Assembly (NCBI GenBank): GCA_023665755.1
Contig: JAMPDF010000001.1
Span: 493,178-557,177 of the forward strand
Source of the DNA: Prevotella sp.
GTDB taxonomy: Bacteria; Bacillota_I; Bacilli_A; ML615J-28; CAG-313
Reading direction: 5' to 3'
DNA length: 64,000 nucleotides
Shown: piece by piece, positions 17,497 to 26,313 of the stretch
Numbering within the stretch: the stretch's first letter is position 1
Layout of the letters: the number at the start of each line of letters is the position of its first letter
Position numbers and translations under genes: made by a program
Notes under the pieces: model-generated
What the model was told of the DNA's origin: nothing
The model's database searches: none
What the model saw: the letters and a program-made list of their open reading frames with translations, nothing else

Positions 17497-18294
17497 ATGA
17501 AGCTATTGAAAAGTTATGTTTTGATTTTAACATGTTTTACTTTCTTCGGATTACAAGAGTGTGCGTCTTCACAAAAAGAAAAAACAAATCCGTTTTATGC
17601 CAAAATTTCTCAGTATAGTAGTTTTCAACCTGCTTTATATGAGCAATATGAACAAATTTATCAAGAAAATCATAATATGGTATATACTTTAAACCTGGTG
17701 AATCATCCTTCCTTTTTAAAACAGGGTGAATATGATAGTTTTGCTTTTGATGACCATTATTTATTTGTAAATCCGTATTTTCGTCTAAAGGCAAATTTTA
17801 CTCCCAGTCAATTAGAAAAAGTGACTTTACCTAAAATTCATCGTCAATCAGAAGTAATGTTAATCGATTCAACTACTCAAAAAATGTATCAACAATTATA
17901 TACAGAAGCTACATCATTAGGGCTAGAACTCGTCATTTTTTCTGCTTATCGCTCATATGCATATCAAAGTCATTTATATGAACAAGCCAAGAATCCTAAT
18001 TATGTGGCTAAACCTGGTGCATCTGAACATCAAACAGGTTGTGCCATTGATATTGCTACTTTAGATACGGGACTTTCCGAATATTTTGAACAAACCGCTG
18101 AATTTGATTTTTTAAAAGAAAATGCGCATCGCTTTGGTTTTATCTTACGTTATCCAAAAGGAAAAGAACATATTACAGGTTATCCTTATGAATCTTGGCA
18201 TTTTCGTTATGTTGGTGTAAGCATTGCTTCTAAGATTTATCATTCTAATTTGACACTAGAAGAATATATTTATCAATATGTAGAAATCATTTAG
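17497..18294 (+). CDS. VanY-family D-alanyl-D-alanine carboxypeptidase
   Basis: A 265-residue zinc peptidase that trims peptidoglycan stem peptides outside the membrane. The N-terminus is a signal peptide with a poor lipobox-like GLQEC. The VanY core is clear: FSAYRSYAYQ, then SEHQTGCAID (ligands H178 and D185), and E232 with W234-H235. A strong ribosome site GAGGTGAT precedes the ATG. The candidate forespore promoter suggests a role in spore wall or cortex maturation, but vegetative wall turnover is not excluded. Confidence 0.9.
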   Translation: MKLLKSYVLILTCFTFFGLQECASSQKEKTNPFYAKISQYSSFQPALYEQYEQIYQENHNMVYTLNLVNHPSFLKQGEYDSFAFDDHYLFVNPYFRLKANFTPSQLEKVTLPKIHRQSEVMLIDSTTQKMYQQLYTEATSLGLELVIFSAYRSYAYQSHLYEQAKNPNYVAKPGASEHQTGCAIDIATLDTGLSEYFEQTAEFDFLKENAHRFGFILRYPKGKEHITGYPYESWHFRYVGVSIASKIYHSNLTLEEYIYQYVEII

Positions 18295-18323
18295 CACCAC
18301 TTCTTTCCTCTTTTCATATTATA
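18295..18323 (+). promoter_or_regulatory. Candidate sigma-K promoter of the Pro/Tyr-rich gene
   Basis: CACC (18295–18298), 16 bp, CATATTATA (18315–18323), matching mACm…CATAnnnTA. The start codon follows at 18345 after a strong ribosome site AAGGAAGGAG. Confidence 0.45.
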
Positions 18324-18344
18324 TAATAAGGAAGGAGTCGTATT

Positions 18345-18602
18345 ATGTATAGAAATTATTTTCCCTATCAACAACAGCCCCGTTTGTGGCTTCCTATATT
18401 GGCCGGAGCAGCCATCATTACTGCGCCATTTTGGTTAGGCGGCAGAAATGGTTGTTGTAACAATCAAACTACCTATGTGCCTTATAGCCAACCTCAACCT
18501 TATTACTATCCACAAGCTGTTCCATATCCATACCCATATCCTCAACCCTATCCATATCCTCAGCCATACCCTTATACCTATCCCGTCAATAATACCAATT
18601 GA
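18345..18602 (+). CDS. Small Pro/Tyr-rich protein, possible coat protein
   Basis: An 85-residue protein. A hydrophobic segment (about 14–31) is followed by a CC pair and then a low-complexity tail made of YPYPQP-type repeats. Tyr- and Pro-rich tails occur in many cross-linked spore coat proteins; the family itself is not one I can name. The strong ribosome site and candidate mother-cell promoter support expression. A second reading frame overlaps it, but that is a shadow of the repeats. Confidence 0.65.
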   Translation: MYRNYFPYQQQPRLWLPILAGAAIITAPFWLGGRNGCCNNQTTYVPYSQPQPYYYPQAVPYPYPYPQPYPYPQPYPYTYPVNNTN

Positions 18603-18641
18603 TCATCCAATAGCATCCTATTTTTTATCAAAGCAATTATT

Positions 18642-18670
18642 TTGACATTTACTATAGATTCAATTATAAT
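18642..18670 (+). promoter_or_regulatory. Consensus promoter of the lysine-transport operon
   Basis: TTGACA (18642–18647), a 17-bp spacer and TATAAT (18665–18670): a perfect housekeeping promoter directly ahead of the lysine riboswitch. Confidence 0.9.
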
Positions 18671-18681
18671 TAAAATGCAAA

Positions 18682-18833
18682 AAAGTGAATAGAGGTAGCG
18701 GTGCAAATGAGTAGCATTTGGAGCAGGCATGCAATGAAAAATGTAAAAGGTAATCATCGCCGAATAAGATATTTAGGCATAGATATCTTATGGGGTTATA
18801 AGAAATACTTATAACACTCCTACGTAAGTAGAG
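18682..18833 (+). promoter_or_regulatory. Lysine riboswitch (L box)
   Basis: The aptamer hallmarks are in order. AUAGAGG is followed by P2 (GCGGUG pairing with CAUCGC), the loop-E segment AAAUGAGUAG, P3 (GCAUUU…AAAUGU), the conserved CGCCGAA, P4 (UAAGAUAU…AUAUCUUA), UGGGG, and P5 (GUUAUAAG…CUUAUAAC), ending in CACUCCUA. A transcription terminator follows at 18871, so lysine binding should stop transcription of the transporter genes. Confidence 0.93.
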
Positions 18834-18870
18834 GCGCTAGTTGGTTTTCATCAATTCTAATGGATTAATA

Positions 18871-18893
18871 AAAAGCGTCTGAACGCTTTTTTG
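18871..18893 (+). terminator. Riboswitch-controlled terminator
   Basis: AAAAGCGT, loop CTGA, ACGCTTTT and a T-tract, located between the lysine aptamer and the transporter genes. Confidence 0.85.
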
Positions 18894-18921
18894 TTTTTTT
18901 ATAAACACTATTGGAGGTATT

Positions 18922-19755
18922 ATGATGAAAAAAATAATGTATGCTTGTTTACTTTTTTTAATGGTACTATCAGTAACTAGCTGTAAAAAAGTAAAATTTG
19001 ATGAATCAAAAAAGACACTGGTTGTTGGTCTTGAATGTGACTATGCGCCATTCAACTGGCTTGAAACCACAAAAACCGAAACCAATTATCCTGTAGAAAA
19101 TGTATCTGGTGGATATGCGGAAGGATATGACGTACAAATGGCTAAGGCTATTTGTAAAGAATTGGGCTATACTCTTGTCATTAAGAAAATTAGTTTTGAT
19201 GGTCTCATTTCCGCGCTTGATTCTGGTGCCATTGATGCTATTATTGCAGGAATGAGCCCAACAGATGAAAGAAAGCTTTCTATTCAATTTAGCGATGCTT
19301 ACTATCATTCCAAACATGTCCTACTTTGCCTGAAGAATTCACCTTATGTAAATGCCAAAACATTTCAACAACTAGGTGGAGCGAAGGTAATTGGACAATT
19401 ATCTACAACTTACGATACCCTAGCAAAGCAAATCAGTCAAAAAAATTCCAATTGCACTTATTTGCAAGGATTAGAAACCATTCCTCTTATTGTCAATGCA
19501 ATAAAATCAAACGTAGCTGATCTGACTGTCTTAGAAGAACCAGTGGGCAAAGGCCTTGTCTCAAGAGATGATGCGCTTACGTATTTTGCATTAGATGAAG
19601 CATTTGATTTAAATGAAGCTGATACTATCGTTTCAGTTGGGCTTCGAAAAATTGATACATCCCTTTGTGAAAAAATCAATCAAGCCCTTGCTCATATTAC
19701 CCAAGAAATGCGTGATACCTATATGGAAAATGCGGTAAACGCTGGTGAAAACTAA
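18922..19755 (+). CDS. Amino-acid ABC transporter substrate-binding lipoprotein, probably for lysine
   Basis: A 277-residue lipoprotein of the PAAT family (solute-binding family 3). The signal peptide ends in the lipobox VTSC, followed by KKVKF. The binding fold shows VGLECDYAPFNW, GYDVQMAKAIC, SFDGLISALDSGAIDAIIAGMSPTDER and a hinge with EEPVGKGL. Family members usually bind polar or basic amino acids; lysine is inferred from the riboswitch 90 bases upstream. Two ATG codons in tandem fit the GGAGG site. Its stop overlaps the permease start. Confidence 0.92.
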   Translation: MMKKIMYACLLFLMVLSVTSCKKVKFDESKKTLVVGLECDYAPFNWLETTKTETNYPVENVSGGYAEGYDVQMAKAICKELGYTLVIKKISFDGLISALDSGAIDAIIAGMSPTDERKLSIQFSDAYYHSKHVLLCLKNSPYVNAKTFQQLGGAKVIGQLSTTYDTLAKQISQKNSNCTYLQGLETIPLIVNAIKSNVADLTVLEEPVGKGLVSRDDALTYFALDEAFDLNEADTIVSVGLRKIDTSLCEKINQALAHITQEMRDTYMENAVNAGEN

Positions 19756-20468
19756 TGGAGTTTTTTCGTTTAATATTACAAGAATATGGTATCCTTATTT
19801 TAAAAGGAGTTGGAGTAACTCTATTGTTATCCATTGTAGGTACCATTTTAGGATTATTCATTGCTTTATTTTTGGGTAGTATTCAAAGTCTAGATGCATC
19901 ACCGTTTGAAACAAGGACTAAAAAAACAATACGAAAGATATCACAAACCTTAATTCACATCTACGTAACTATCTTTCGTGGTACACCGATGATTGTACAA
20001 GCGGTTATATTTTATTACTCTTTTTATAAGATGGGCATCCACTGGACTCCTATTGTTGCTGGATTATTTACTGTCACCCTCAATACTTCAGCTTATTTGA
20101 CAGAAGTTGTTCGTGGAGGTATTCAAAGTATCAAGAGTGATCAAACCGAAGCTGGTTTATCGATTGGTATGACAAGTTTTCAAACCTTTTTCTATATTCG
20201 TTTACCCCAAGCATTAAAGAATGCTATGGCTTCTATTGGAAATGAATTGATTGTAAATATTAAAGATACTTCTGTTTTGAGTGTTATTATGATTGTTGAT
20301 CTATACAATGCCTGTAAAATTGCTGGTAGTAAATATAGTTTATTTGTCGAACCTATGGCAATAGCCGCAATTCTGTATTTAGGGTTAACTTTATTTTTCT
20401 CATTCTTGCTTAGAAAAATTGAAAAACAAATTGGTGCTCCAACAAAGGCACTAACGAGTTCAAATTAG
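19755..20468 (+). CDS. Amino-acid ABC transporter permease, probably for lysine
   Basis: A 237-residue HisM-type inner-membrane permease with about five membrane segments. The conserved PAAT motif FRGTPMIVQ and the EAA loop (EAGLSIGMTSFQTFFYIRLPQALK) that contacts the ATPase are visible. The ATG overlaps the stop of the binding-protein gene, so the two are coupled. It is the middle gene of the riboswitch-controlled operon. Confidence 0.94.
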   Translation: MEFFRLILQEYGILILKGVGVTLLLSIVGTILGLFIALFLGSIQSLDASPFETRTKKTIRKISQTLIHIYVTIFRGTPMIVQAVIFYYSFYKMGIHWTPIVAGLFTVTLNTSAYLTEVVRGGIQSIKSDQTEAGLSIGMTSFQTFFYIRLPQALKNAMASIGNELIVNIKDTSVLSVIMIVDLYNACKIAGSKYSLFVEPMAIAAILYLGLTLFFSFLLRKIEKQIGAPTKALTSSN

Positions 20469-20478
20469 GAGTAAATTT

Positions 20479-21225
20479 ATGAATCCAATTATTCAAATCC
20501 AACATTTACACCAAGAGTTTGATCAAAAGGTCATTTTAGAAGATATCAATATTGATATTATGCCAGGTGAAATTATTTCCATTATTGGACCAAGTGGTTC
20601 TGGTAAGTCCACCCTTCTTCGGTCTATTAACTTACTCAATCGACCTACAAGGGGAACAATTTACTTTAAAGGTGAAGATATTCTAGCGAATACAAAACAT
20701 CACCCCTTGATTCGTTCTAAAATCAGTATGGTTTTTCAGTCATTTCATTTATTTCCCCATTATAATGTATTACACAATTGTACATTGGGACCAAGAAAAG
20801 TATTGAAAATGTCTAAAAAGGAAGCAGAACAAATTGCTCTTGCCAACCTTACATTGGTTGGTATGCAAGAAAAATCCAATGTCCCAGTTGATACTTTATC
20901 TGGTGGACAAAAACAACGTGTTGCAATTGCAAGAAGTTTGTGTATGAATCCTGACGTGATTCTATTTGATGAGCCTACTAGTGCTCTAGATCCTGAAATG
21001 GTGGGTGAAGTACTTTCTTCTATTCAAGAACTTAAATCCACAGGAAAAACGCTTTTGATTGTGACCCATGAAATGGCATTTGCAAAAGAAGTTTCAACGC
21101 GTGTTATTTTTATGGATAATGGCTATATTGTCGAAGAAGGTACTCCAGATGCGGTTTTCAACCACCCAAAAGAAGAAAGAACCAAGGCCTTTTTATCTCG
21201 ATTTCATACCGTACCTATTGAATGA
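20479..21225 (+). CDS. Amino-acid ABC transporter ATPase, probably for lysine
   Basis: A 248-residue GlnQ/HisP-type ATPase that powers the importer. Walker A is GPSGSGKST, the Q-loop lies in MVFQSFHLFPH, the signature is LSGGQKQRVAIAR, Walker B VILFDEPTSALDPE and the switch histidine THEMAFA. It is the last gene of the operon, 10 bases after the permease and followed by a strong terminator. Confidence 0.96.
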   Translation: MNPIIQIQHLHQEFDQKVILEDINIDIMPGEIISIIGPSGSGKSTLLRSINLLNRPTRGTIYFKGEDILANTKHHPLIRSKISMVFQSFHLFPHYNVLHNCTLGPRKVLKMSKKEAEQIALANLTLVGMQEKSNVPVDTLSGGQKQRVAIARSLCMNPDVILFDEPTSALDPEMVGEVLSSIQELKSTGKTLLIVTHEMAFAKEVSTRVIFMDNGYIVEEGTPDAVFNHPKEERTKAFLSRFHTVPIE

Positions 21226-21242
21226 ATAAAGCGATAATATTT

Positions 21243-21288
21243 AAAAAGGGATATATCTATTGTATGCAATAGATATATCCCTTTTTTT
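21243..21288. terminator. Strong bidirectional terminator
   Basis: A 20-bp perfect stem, AAAAAGGGATATATCTATTG with its complement, around a TATG loop. T-tracts on both sides serve the transporter operon (plus) and the methyltransferase gene (minus). Confidence 0.92.
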
Positions 21289-21294
21289 ATACTT

Positions 21295-23997
21295 CTATTT
21301 GTCGATAGGATATGCCAATTGATTTTTGCAATAATTCTCCTGAATACCTTGCTCTTTATCAATAATGACTTGATGTATTAGAGTATGATAATACCCTATA
21401 TAAAGTTTGTCATCTATTTTTTTATACCAATAAATAGGTAAATAGTGATACATTTTGATATGTTCTTTGGCGAAATGGTTGAAAAAATAGTTTTCTAGAC
21501 TTTGTCCAAGAATATTCTCTGCTTCTTGTTCGGAAGTTTTATCAAACATTAGATGAAATAATCTTCTTATTTCCAAAATAACCACTTCTAATTGGATAAA
21601 TCTTGTATTATCTATCGTCCCTTTATATAATTTCTCTGTATACCTACCCAAAACTATCCCTACCAAATATGAAAGTAATCTTTTTATCTTCTCTTTATCA
21701 GATTGTTTTTGTTTCTTTACTTTAGGTAATGGTGGTACTTTAATTTGATAAATATCTTGGAAAATGCTATCTATCTGTTGTTCCAACTGTTCCATTTGAA
21801 TTTGAATTTGATCAATATACATTTGGTATTGACACAAGGCAGAAGAAAGTGACATTCCTTTTAACTGTTGCCAATAGGGGTTAAAATTCCAAGATAATTC
21901 ATTTTCTTTATCTAATAACTTAGCAAGATAAATCAATTGATTCACTATACTGCTTGCTTCCTCTTTTTTTTGTTTGTCAATCAAAATGGGTAAACTAGCT
22001 ATATTTCCTACTTGAAAATTTACTGTTGGTGCTAGTAGCGATAGAAAATAAAAAGCAACAGAACTAGATAAAAAACCAAGAAAATAAAGGATATCTTCTT
22101 CCTTGGCAAAAAGGGATGAACCGGATACATCAAATACATATCCTTCTTCTTTGTATCGAACATTAAAACTATTGAATCCAAATAGCGACCATGTAATCCC
22201 TTTTTGAAAATAATATTGTCGGGATGGTAAATGATTTCCTTGAAGCAGGAGTTTTTGATAAGATGTTGGATCAAACCGAATGACTATGCCACTTGTGCTA
22301 TACCATCTTGTCTGATCTCCTCCTTTGTTATAGGGAGCATACTTCTTACCACTTCTCAAAAAAGCATCAATACTTTCTTCATAATAGCCTATTTCGTGAG
22401 GTGGCACCTCATACCACATACGCAAAAACGCTTTATTATTGCCCGTTGCTAGTCCTTGACGAATTTGAGAAATTTTCCCTAATTTTGGGGCTTGTTTTAA
22501 AATATCAAATGCTCGATCACTCATCCAATAAGTAAACGCACTGTTTTCCATTGCTAATAATTTTGTTTGAGAATGATAATAATAATTTGATGTTTCAAAA
22601 AAGCCTTTTTCCTTTTCTTCTATTGTGTCATACTGAGACAACTGAACAAAGCAAGTATTGGTATAAGGAAGTTGATTTTCTAATACAAAAGCCATAGCAA
22701 GTGCATTATATGCATTGAGATTTTCAAAGGTATTTTTCCCAAGATGTAAGACAGAGGTTAACTGATAGTGATTCAATATATGATATCGCAAAGAGGTAAA
22801 TGAACGAATAAACATCCATGTATGTAACATAATCATTGAAAGAATACCTTGTGGCTTTAAAAAATAAATTCCTCTTTCAATGAACGCTGTATATAGTTCT
22901 GATTTACCATATGGATAATGATAATTTAAATATTCAAGCATTTCTTTTGGTAATACTTTTCTTCCCATATAAGGCGGATTGATTAAAACGACATCATATT
23001 TTTTTTGTAGCAAGACAAAAGGTGCGTATAATTCTTTTAAAATGGGATATATTTCCATCTTTTCTTTTGGAAAATTCAGACGAAGTGGGATTTGAATCAA
23101 ACTTCCTTTTAAACTAGCTCCTTGAAATAAAGCAATAATCTGATCTATTTCTTTATGTTTTGTAAAATCTTTTTTCTTGGTTTGAGGAATCCAATGAAAA
23201 TGAGGAATAGTGTAATGAGTAGGATGCAAAAATTCAGGAACATCTTCAAATGCTTTTATCACAAAAATGAATTTTGCAATACAAATCGCGATTGCATCAA
23301 TATCTAGCCCGTATAAATGTGTATTATAAATGCGTTTATAGATTTCAACCAATGAATAAGTTGTTTCTTCTTGATACTTTTGAACCAATTTTTGTAAAGC
23401 AACAAGTAAAATATTTCCTGTACCAAGACAAGGATCGATAATCGTGAAATCATTTAAGTTAATTCTTCTTTGGTTGGATGAATGAAGATTATACAAATTA
23501 TTCTTTGTATCAATTGTATTATCTACCATGTATTGACAAACCATTTTGGGTGTAAAAATTTGGGTTGCCGCAAAAATATTTTTCTCATCTACCAAAGTAT
23601 CACTATTGCGTAAAGTAGATGTAAAGGTATGATATCGTTCATGATCCCTAAAATCTTCTAAATAAGCACCAAAATACTCAATTGGTGTTTGTTGATTTAT
23701 CATATGCGATAATTGAGATTTTCTTTCTGCTGTAAAAAAATGTATAGGATAATACTTTTCTAATTTCTCTATATGTGTAGGAAAAATATTTGGAAATAGT
23801 TCATTCTCTTTTTTACAATACGATATGACTTCTTCTTTAGTTCTTTTTTGATAATCTGACAAAATCCCTCTTGCAATTAAAAATTGTAAAGAAATGATTC
23901 TCACAAACCATTCCTGTACCATTTCCTCATCTTGAATATCTACTAATAGACTTTCACGAATATGTGCTGAAAACGTATGATGCTCTTTTACACTCAT
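21295..23997 (-). CDS. Orphan PglX-like (BREX-type) adenine DNA methyltransferase
   Basis: A 900-residue N6-adenine methyltransferase. The N-terminal segment EEMVQEWFVRIISLQFLIARGIL resembles the start of BREX PglX proteins. TQIFTPKMVCQYMVDNT precedes motif I, IIDPCLGTGNI (about 186–196), and motif IV NPPYMG is at 340–345. A specificity-like region and helical segments follow. Motif I reads DPCLGTG instead of the usual DPACGSG. None of the other BREX genes (pglZ, brxC, brxL) is nearby; the neighbours are a transporter operon and a lipoprotein. It is therefore a solitary methyltransferase or a type IIG-like enzyme; I see no clear nuclease motif. A strong ribosome site AAAGGAGGTG precedes the ATG. 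Confidence 0.8.
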   Translation of the reverse strand: MSVKEHHTFSAHIRESLLVDIQDEEMVQEWFVRIISLQFLIARGILSDYQKRTKEEVISYCKKENELFPNIFPTHIEKLEKYYPIHFFTAERKSQLSHMINQQTPIEYFGAYLEDFRDHERYHTFTSTLRNSDTLVDEKNIFAATQIFTPKMVCQYMVDNTIDTKNNLYNLHSSNQRRINLNDFTIIDPCLGTGNILLVALQKLVQKYQEETTYSLVEIYKRIYNTHLYGLDIDAIAICIAKFIFVIKAFEDVPEFLHPTHYTIPHFHWIPQTKKKDFTKHKEIDQIIALFQGASLKGSLIQIPLRLNFPKEKMEIYPILKELYAPFVLLQKKYDVVLINPPYMGRKVLPKEMLEYLNYHYPYGKSELYTAFIERGIYFLKPQGILSMIMLHTWMFIRSFTSLRYHILNHYQLTSVLHLGKNTFENLNAYNALAMAFVLENQLPYTNTCFVQLSQYDTIEEKEKGFFETSNYYYHSQTKLLAMENSAFTYWMSDRAFDILKQAPKLGKISQIRQGLATGNNKAFLRMWYEVPPHEIGYYEESIDAFLRSGKKYAPYNKGGDQTRWYSTSGIVIRFDPTSYQKLLLQGNHLPSRQYYFQKGITWSLFGFNSFNVRYKEEGYVFDVSGSSLFAKEEDILYFLGFLSSSVAFYFLSLLAPTVNFQVGNIASLPILIDKQKKEEASSIVNQLIYLAKLLDKENELSWNFNPYWQQLKGMSLSSALCQYQMYIDQIQIQMEQLEQQIDSIFQDIYQIKVPPLPKVKKQKQSDKEKIKRLLSYLVGIVLGRYTEKLYKGTIDNTRFIQLEVVILEIRRLFHLMFDKTSEQEAENILGQSLENYFFNHFAKEHIKMYHYLPIYWYKKIDDKLYIGYYHTLIHQVIIDKEQGIQENYCKNQLAYPIDK

Positions 23998-24067
23998 CTA
24001 CTCACCTCCTTTTTCTTGTATTTTACCATAACTTTTTATGATACAAAAGAAAAAAGCCCTTTTCTAT

Positions 24068-24090
24068 AAAAAAAGGAGATTTTCATCTCC
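24068..24090 (-). terminator. Terminator of the duplicated-domain lipoprotein gene
   Basis: GGAGAT, loop GAAA, ATCTCC and seven T on the minus strand, just after the gene that ends at 24095. Confidence 0.75.
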
Positions 24091-24094
24091 CTAT

Positions 24095-25573
24095 TTATGA
24101 TACTACCTCTGCAAATAATAAAAGCAGAATTCCTGTGCTTGGTGTATATTCTATTGTAACTTGAATCTGTTTACTATTTTTAGCAGTGTAATAAGAATAA
24201 TCAGGTAAAGTAGTATCTTCTTTATTTTCTATAAATCCGGCATCGATGAGCCTTTCTTTGATTAGCAAATAATGATTACTTTGAATATCTTTATATCCAA
24301 TTCGAAGTCCATCTTCAGTATAATTACCAAAATAAAAAGTACCATATTCAATAGGCTCTATTCCTTCTAGATATGGATGATCCTTAGGCCATGATTTATA
24401 CTGATTATTCTCAACTATCTGATAATTTAAAAATTCATCTATATTCCCCACTAACTCAAGTTTTGTTACAATGGCTTTCGAAGAATTCACTTCCTTTTTT
24501 AAACATGCCCCTGTTTCTACATCAACATAATAATATTCTTTTAGACTAACTTGATTAGTAACAATTACTCTCTCATATGCGTGTACTTTTCTCCCTATAT
24601 ATTCTGTATCCTCTTTAGTATAAAAGTTCAACTGAATATCTGTTAAATGACTTGTTAATATCTTGAATAATTCACTTTCAATTTGTTCTAATTCTAATGT
24701 ATCGTCTGTCAGCATTTTAATTTTTTCATTATGATCTACCTTATACCACTTCATATCCGTCTTATCATACAGATATCCTTGCTGATTACTTTCGTAATAA
24801 TAGCCATTGGCTGCGGAAATAAATTGGAATACTTTATCTTGAATAGTCAATTGAATATGATAATTACTAAAATTTTCAATGACTTTATTTTCTGGAATAA
24901 ATGTAGATAAATCAACATACTGTAAAGATTCATAAGATTGATACGGTTCTAAATCAATATGCTCAGTAGAAATATTCTCTACTTTACAGATTACTTTTTT
25001 GAACGAGTTACCTAAACAAAAATATAAACACGCCCCTGTTGCATTATCTATACGATAAACCTCTTCATATTCTGCGGAATCGCGATAATACTCTATAACA
25101 TCTCGGTTCAAATAAGTAGTCTCTCTTCTAGATAACTCTTGAATCGTCTCACTGCTCAAATGATATAATAATACATAAAATATATCTTCTATTTGTGAAG
25201 AAAAATCATAATTACCAATTACTTTTATTTTTTGTTGCTTGATTGGATCAACGCAATATGACTCATTTTTTATCGCATCATAATAACCATACACATTCTC
25301 ATTGCCATTTGCATAATAATAGCCATCTTGACAACGAATCAAACGATACGTTATACCATTGATATTAATGCTAATATCAAAAGATGAAAAATGTTTTTGA
25401 ATTTCTGATTTAGAAGCAAAATTGATATATCCACATCTCGTACATATACTAGTGGTTGGCGTTGTTTGCTCATATTGGTGACCATGTTTTTCACATTCAG
25501 TTTTCTTTTTACAGCTTATACAGCTCAACAAAAGAATTGTGACACAAATTGCACCCATTATTATTTTTTTCAT
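24095..25573 (-). CDS. Lipoprotein with a tandemly duplicated unknown domain
   Basis: A 492-residue predicted lipoprotein. The signal peptide ends near SCISC, followed by KKKTEC and a small Cys/His segment (CEKHGHQYE…CTRCGY) resembling a zinc ribbon. Two similar units of about 180 residues follow, at roughly 40–215 and 225–405. Each contains NGYYY…GYxYD, YxVD, a QIExxxFxxLxxHL helix, a Tyr-rich strand and VDxxTGACL. The C-terminal ~90 residues differ. I do not know the family. The ATG at 25573 is preceded by GGAGGGC; the frame continues only to an upstream GTG without a ribosome site. No operon partners. Confidence 0.75.
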   Translation of the reverse strand: MKKIIMGAICVTILLLSCISCKKKTECEKHGHQYEQTTPTTSICTRCGYINFASKSEIQKHFSSFDISININGITYRLIRCQDGYYYANGNENVYGYYDAIKNESYCVDPIKQQKIKVIGNYDFSSQIEDIFYVLLYHLSSETIQELSRRETTYLNRDVIEYYRDSAEYEEVYRIDNATGACLYFCLGNSFKKVICKVENISTEHIDLEPYQSYESLQYVDLSTFIPENKVIENFSNYHIQLTIQDKVFQFISAANGYYYESNQQGYLYDKTDMKWYKVDHNEKIKMLTDDTLELEQIESELFKILTSHLTDIQLNFYTKEDTEYIGRKVHAYERVIVTNQVSLKEYYYVDVETGACLKKEVNSSKAIVTKLELVGNIDEFLNYQIVENNQYKSWPKDHPYLEGIEPIEYGTFYFGNYTEDGLRIGYKDIQSNHYLLIKERLIDAGFIENKEDTTLPDYSYYTAKNSKQIQVTIEYTPSTGILLLLFAEVVS

Positions 25574-25780
25574 TATTTGCCCTCCGTCTTGATACACTTT
25601 TTATCCTCTCATTTGATAACATTATATCATATTTTTTTCTGTTTTTCAAGTGCCTTTCTTTTCCACATACATAGTGGACTTTTATTTTCTATTATATAAT
25701 ATACCTTTATCCTTGCATAACATTCTAAATCTTTATTTTTTCTTAAAACGATTCAAGAACAACTATATCCTATAAAAAAC

Positions 25781-25808
25781 AAAAAGACTCGTCCATTGGA
25801 GTCTTTTT
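25781..25808 (-). terminator. Terminator of the cotE–LysM pair
   Basis: AAAAAGACTC and GAGTCTTTTT around an 8-base loop, beginning at the stop codon of the LysM gene, with T-rich flanks on both strands. Confidence 0.8.
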
Positions 25809-26268
25809 ATTTTTTCTTTTTACGCGTAGATCGATAATATCCATTTGGATAATAAGGTGGATAATATCCGTTCATATAATAAGGAGGATAAGCGGGATAT
25901 ATTACTTTCGGTTTTGCCTTTTTAGGCATCTCTTCTACTTCTTCTAGTGGTGAAGTCTTTTCTTCCTTTTTATCCATAGTTGCACTTTCTGTCTTCTGTG
26001 ATACATTTACAAATGATTCCTGTTTGATTTTTGTTTGTAATGATTCTATATCAATTTTTGGATAATATTCTTCAATAAAAGGTTCAGTATTATCTAGTTC
26101 AGTTTGAACAATTTCGGGTATTTCTGGAAGCCTAATTTTTGTTCCGGGTATCAAATGTTCCCAATCTTGAATGTGATGATTGATTTTGATAATCTCATCT
26201 ATAGTCAAATTATAGATTAGGGCGATTCGCTCAATTTTTTCATTGACTCTCACAATATGTGTATTCAT
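25807..26268 (-). CDS. LysM protein with Pro/Tyr-rich tail, probable spore coat protein
   Basis: A 153-residue protein without a signal peptide. One LysM module (about 3–48, HIVRVNEKIERIALIYN…IPGTKIRLP) is followed by an acidic, low-complexity linker. The tail is YPAYPPYYMNGYYPPYYPNGYY ending in basic residues. The layout resembles SafA/SpoVID-type coat morphogenesis proteins, and it lies directly downstream of cotE. A role in anchoring coat to cortex is inferred. A ribosome site TAGGAGG precedes the ATG. Confidence 0.75.
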   Translation of the reverse strand: MNTHIVRVNEKIERIALIYNLTIDEIIKINHHIQDWEHLIPGTKIRLPEIPEIVQTELDNTEPFIEEYYPKIDIESLQTKIKQESFVNVSQKTESATMDKKEEKTSPLEEVEEMPKKAKPKVIYPAYPPYYMNGYYPPYYPNGYYRSTRKKKK

Positions 26269-26286
26269 AATTCCTCCTATTTATAG

Positions 26287-26313
26287 AAAAATCGTTGGAT
26301 TCCAACGATTTTT
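26287..26313. terminator. Hairpin between cotE and the LysM gene
   Basis: A 12-bp perfect stem AAAAATCGTTGG…CCAACGATTTTT with a 3-base loop. It lies at the cotE stop, 19 bases before the LysM start. With no promoter visible in between, it is probably a partial terminator that lowers LysM expression relative to cotE. Confidence 0.75.

Noticed and set aside
18448..18645. Second frame over the Pro/Tyr-rich gene
   Set aside because: It is the repeat region read in another frame, without a ribosome site.
21295..23997. Complete BREX system
   Set aside because: No pglZ, brxA, brxB, brxC or brxL gene anywhere in the window.
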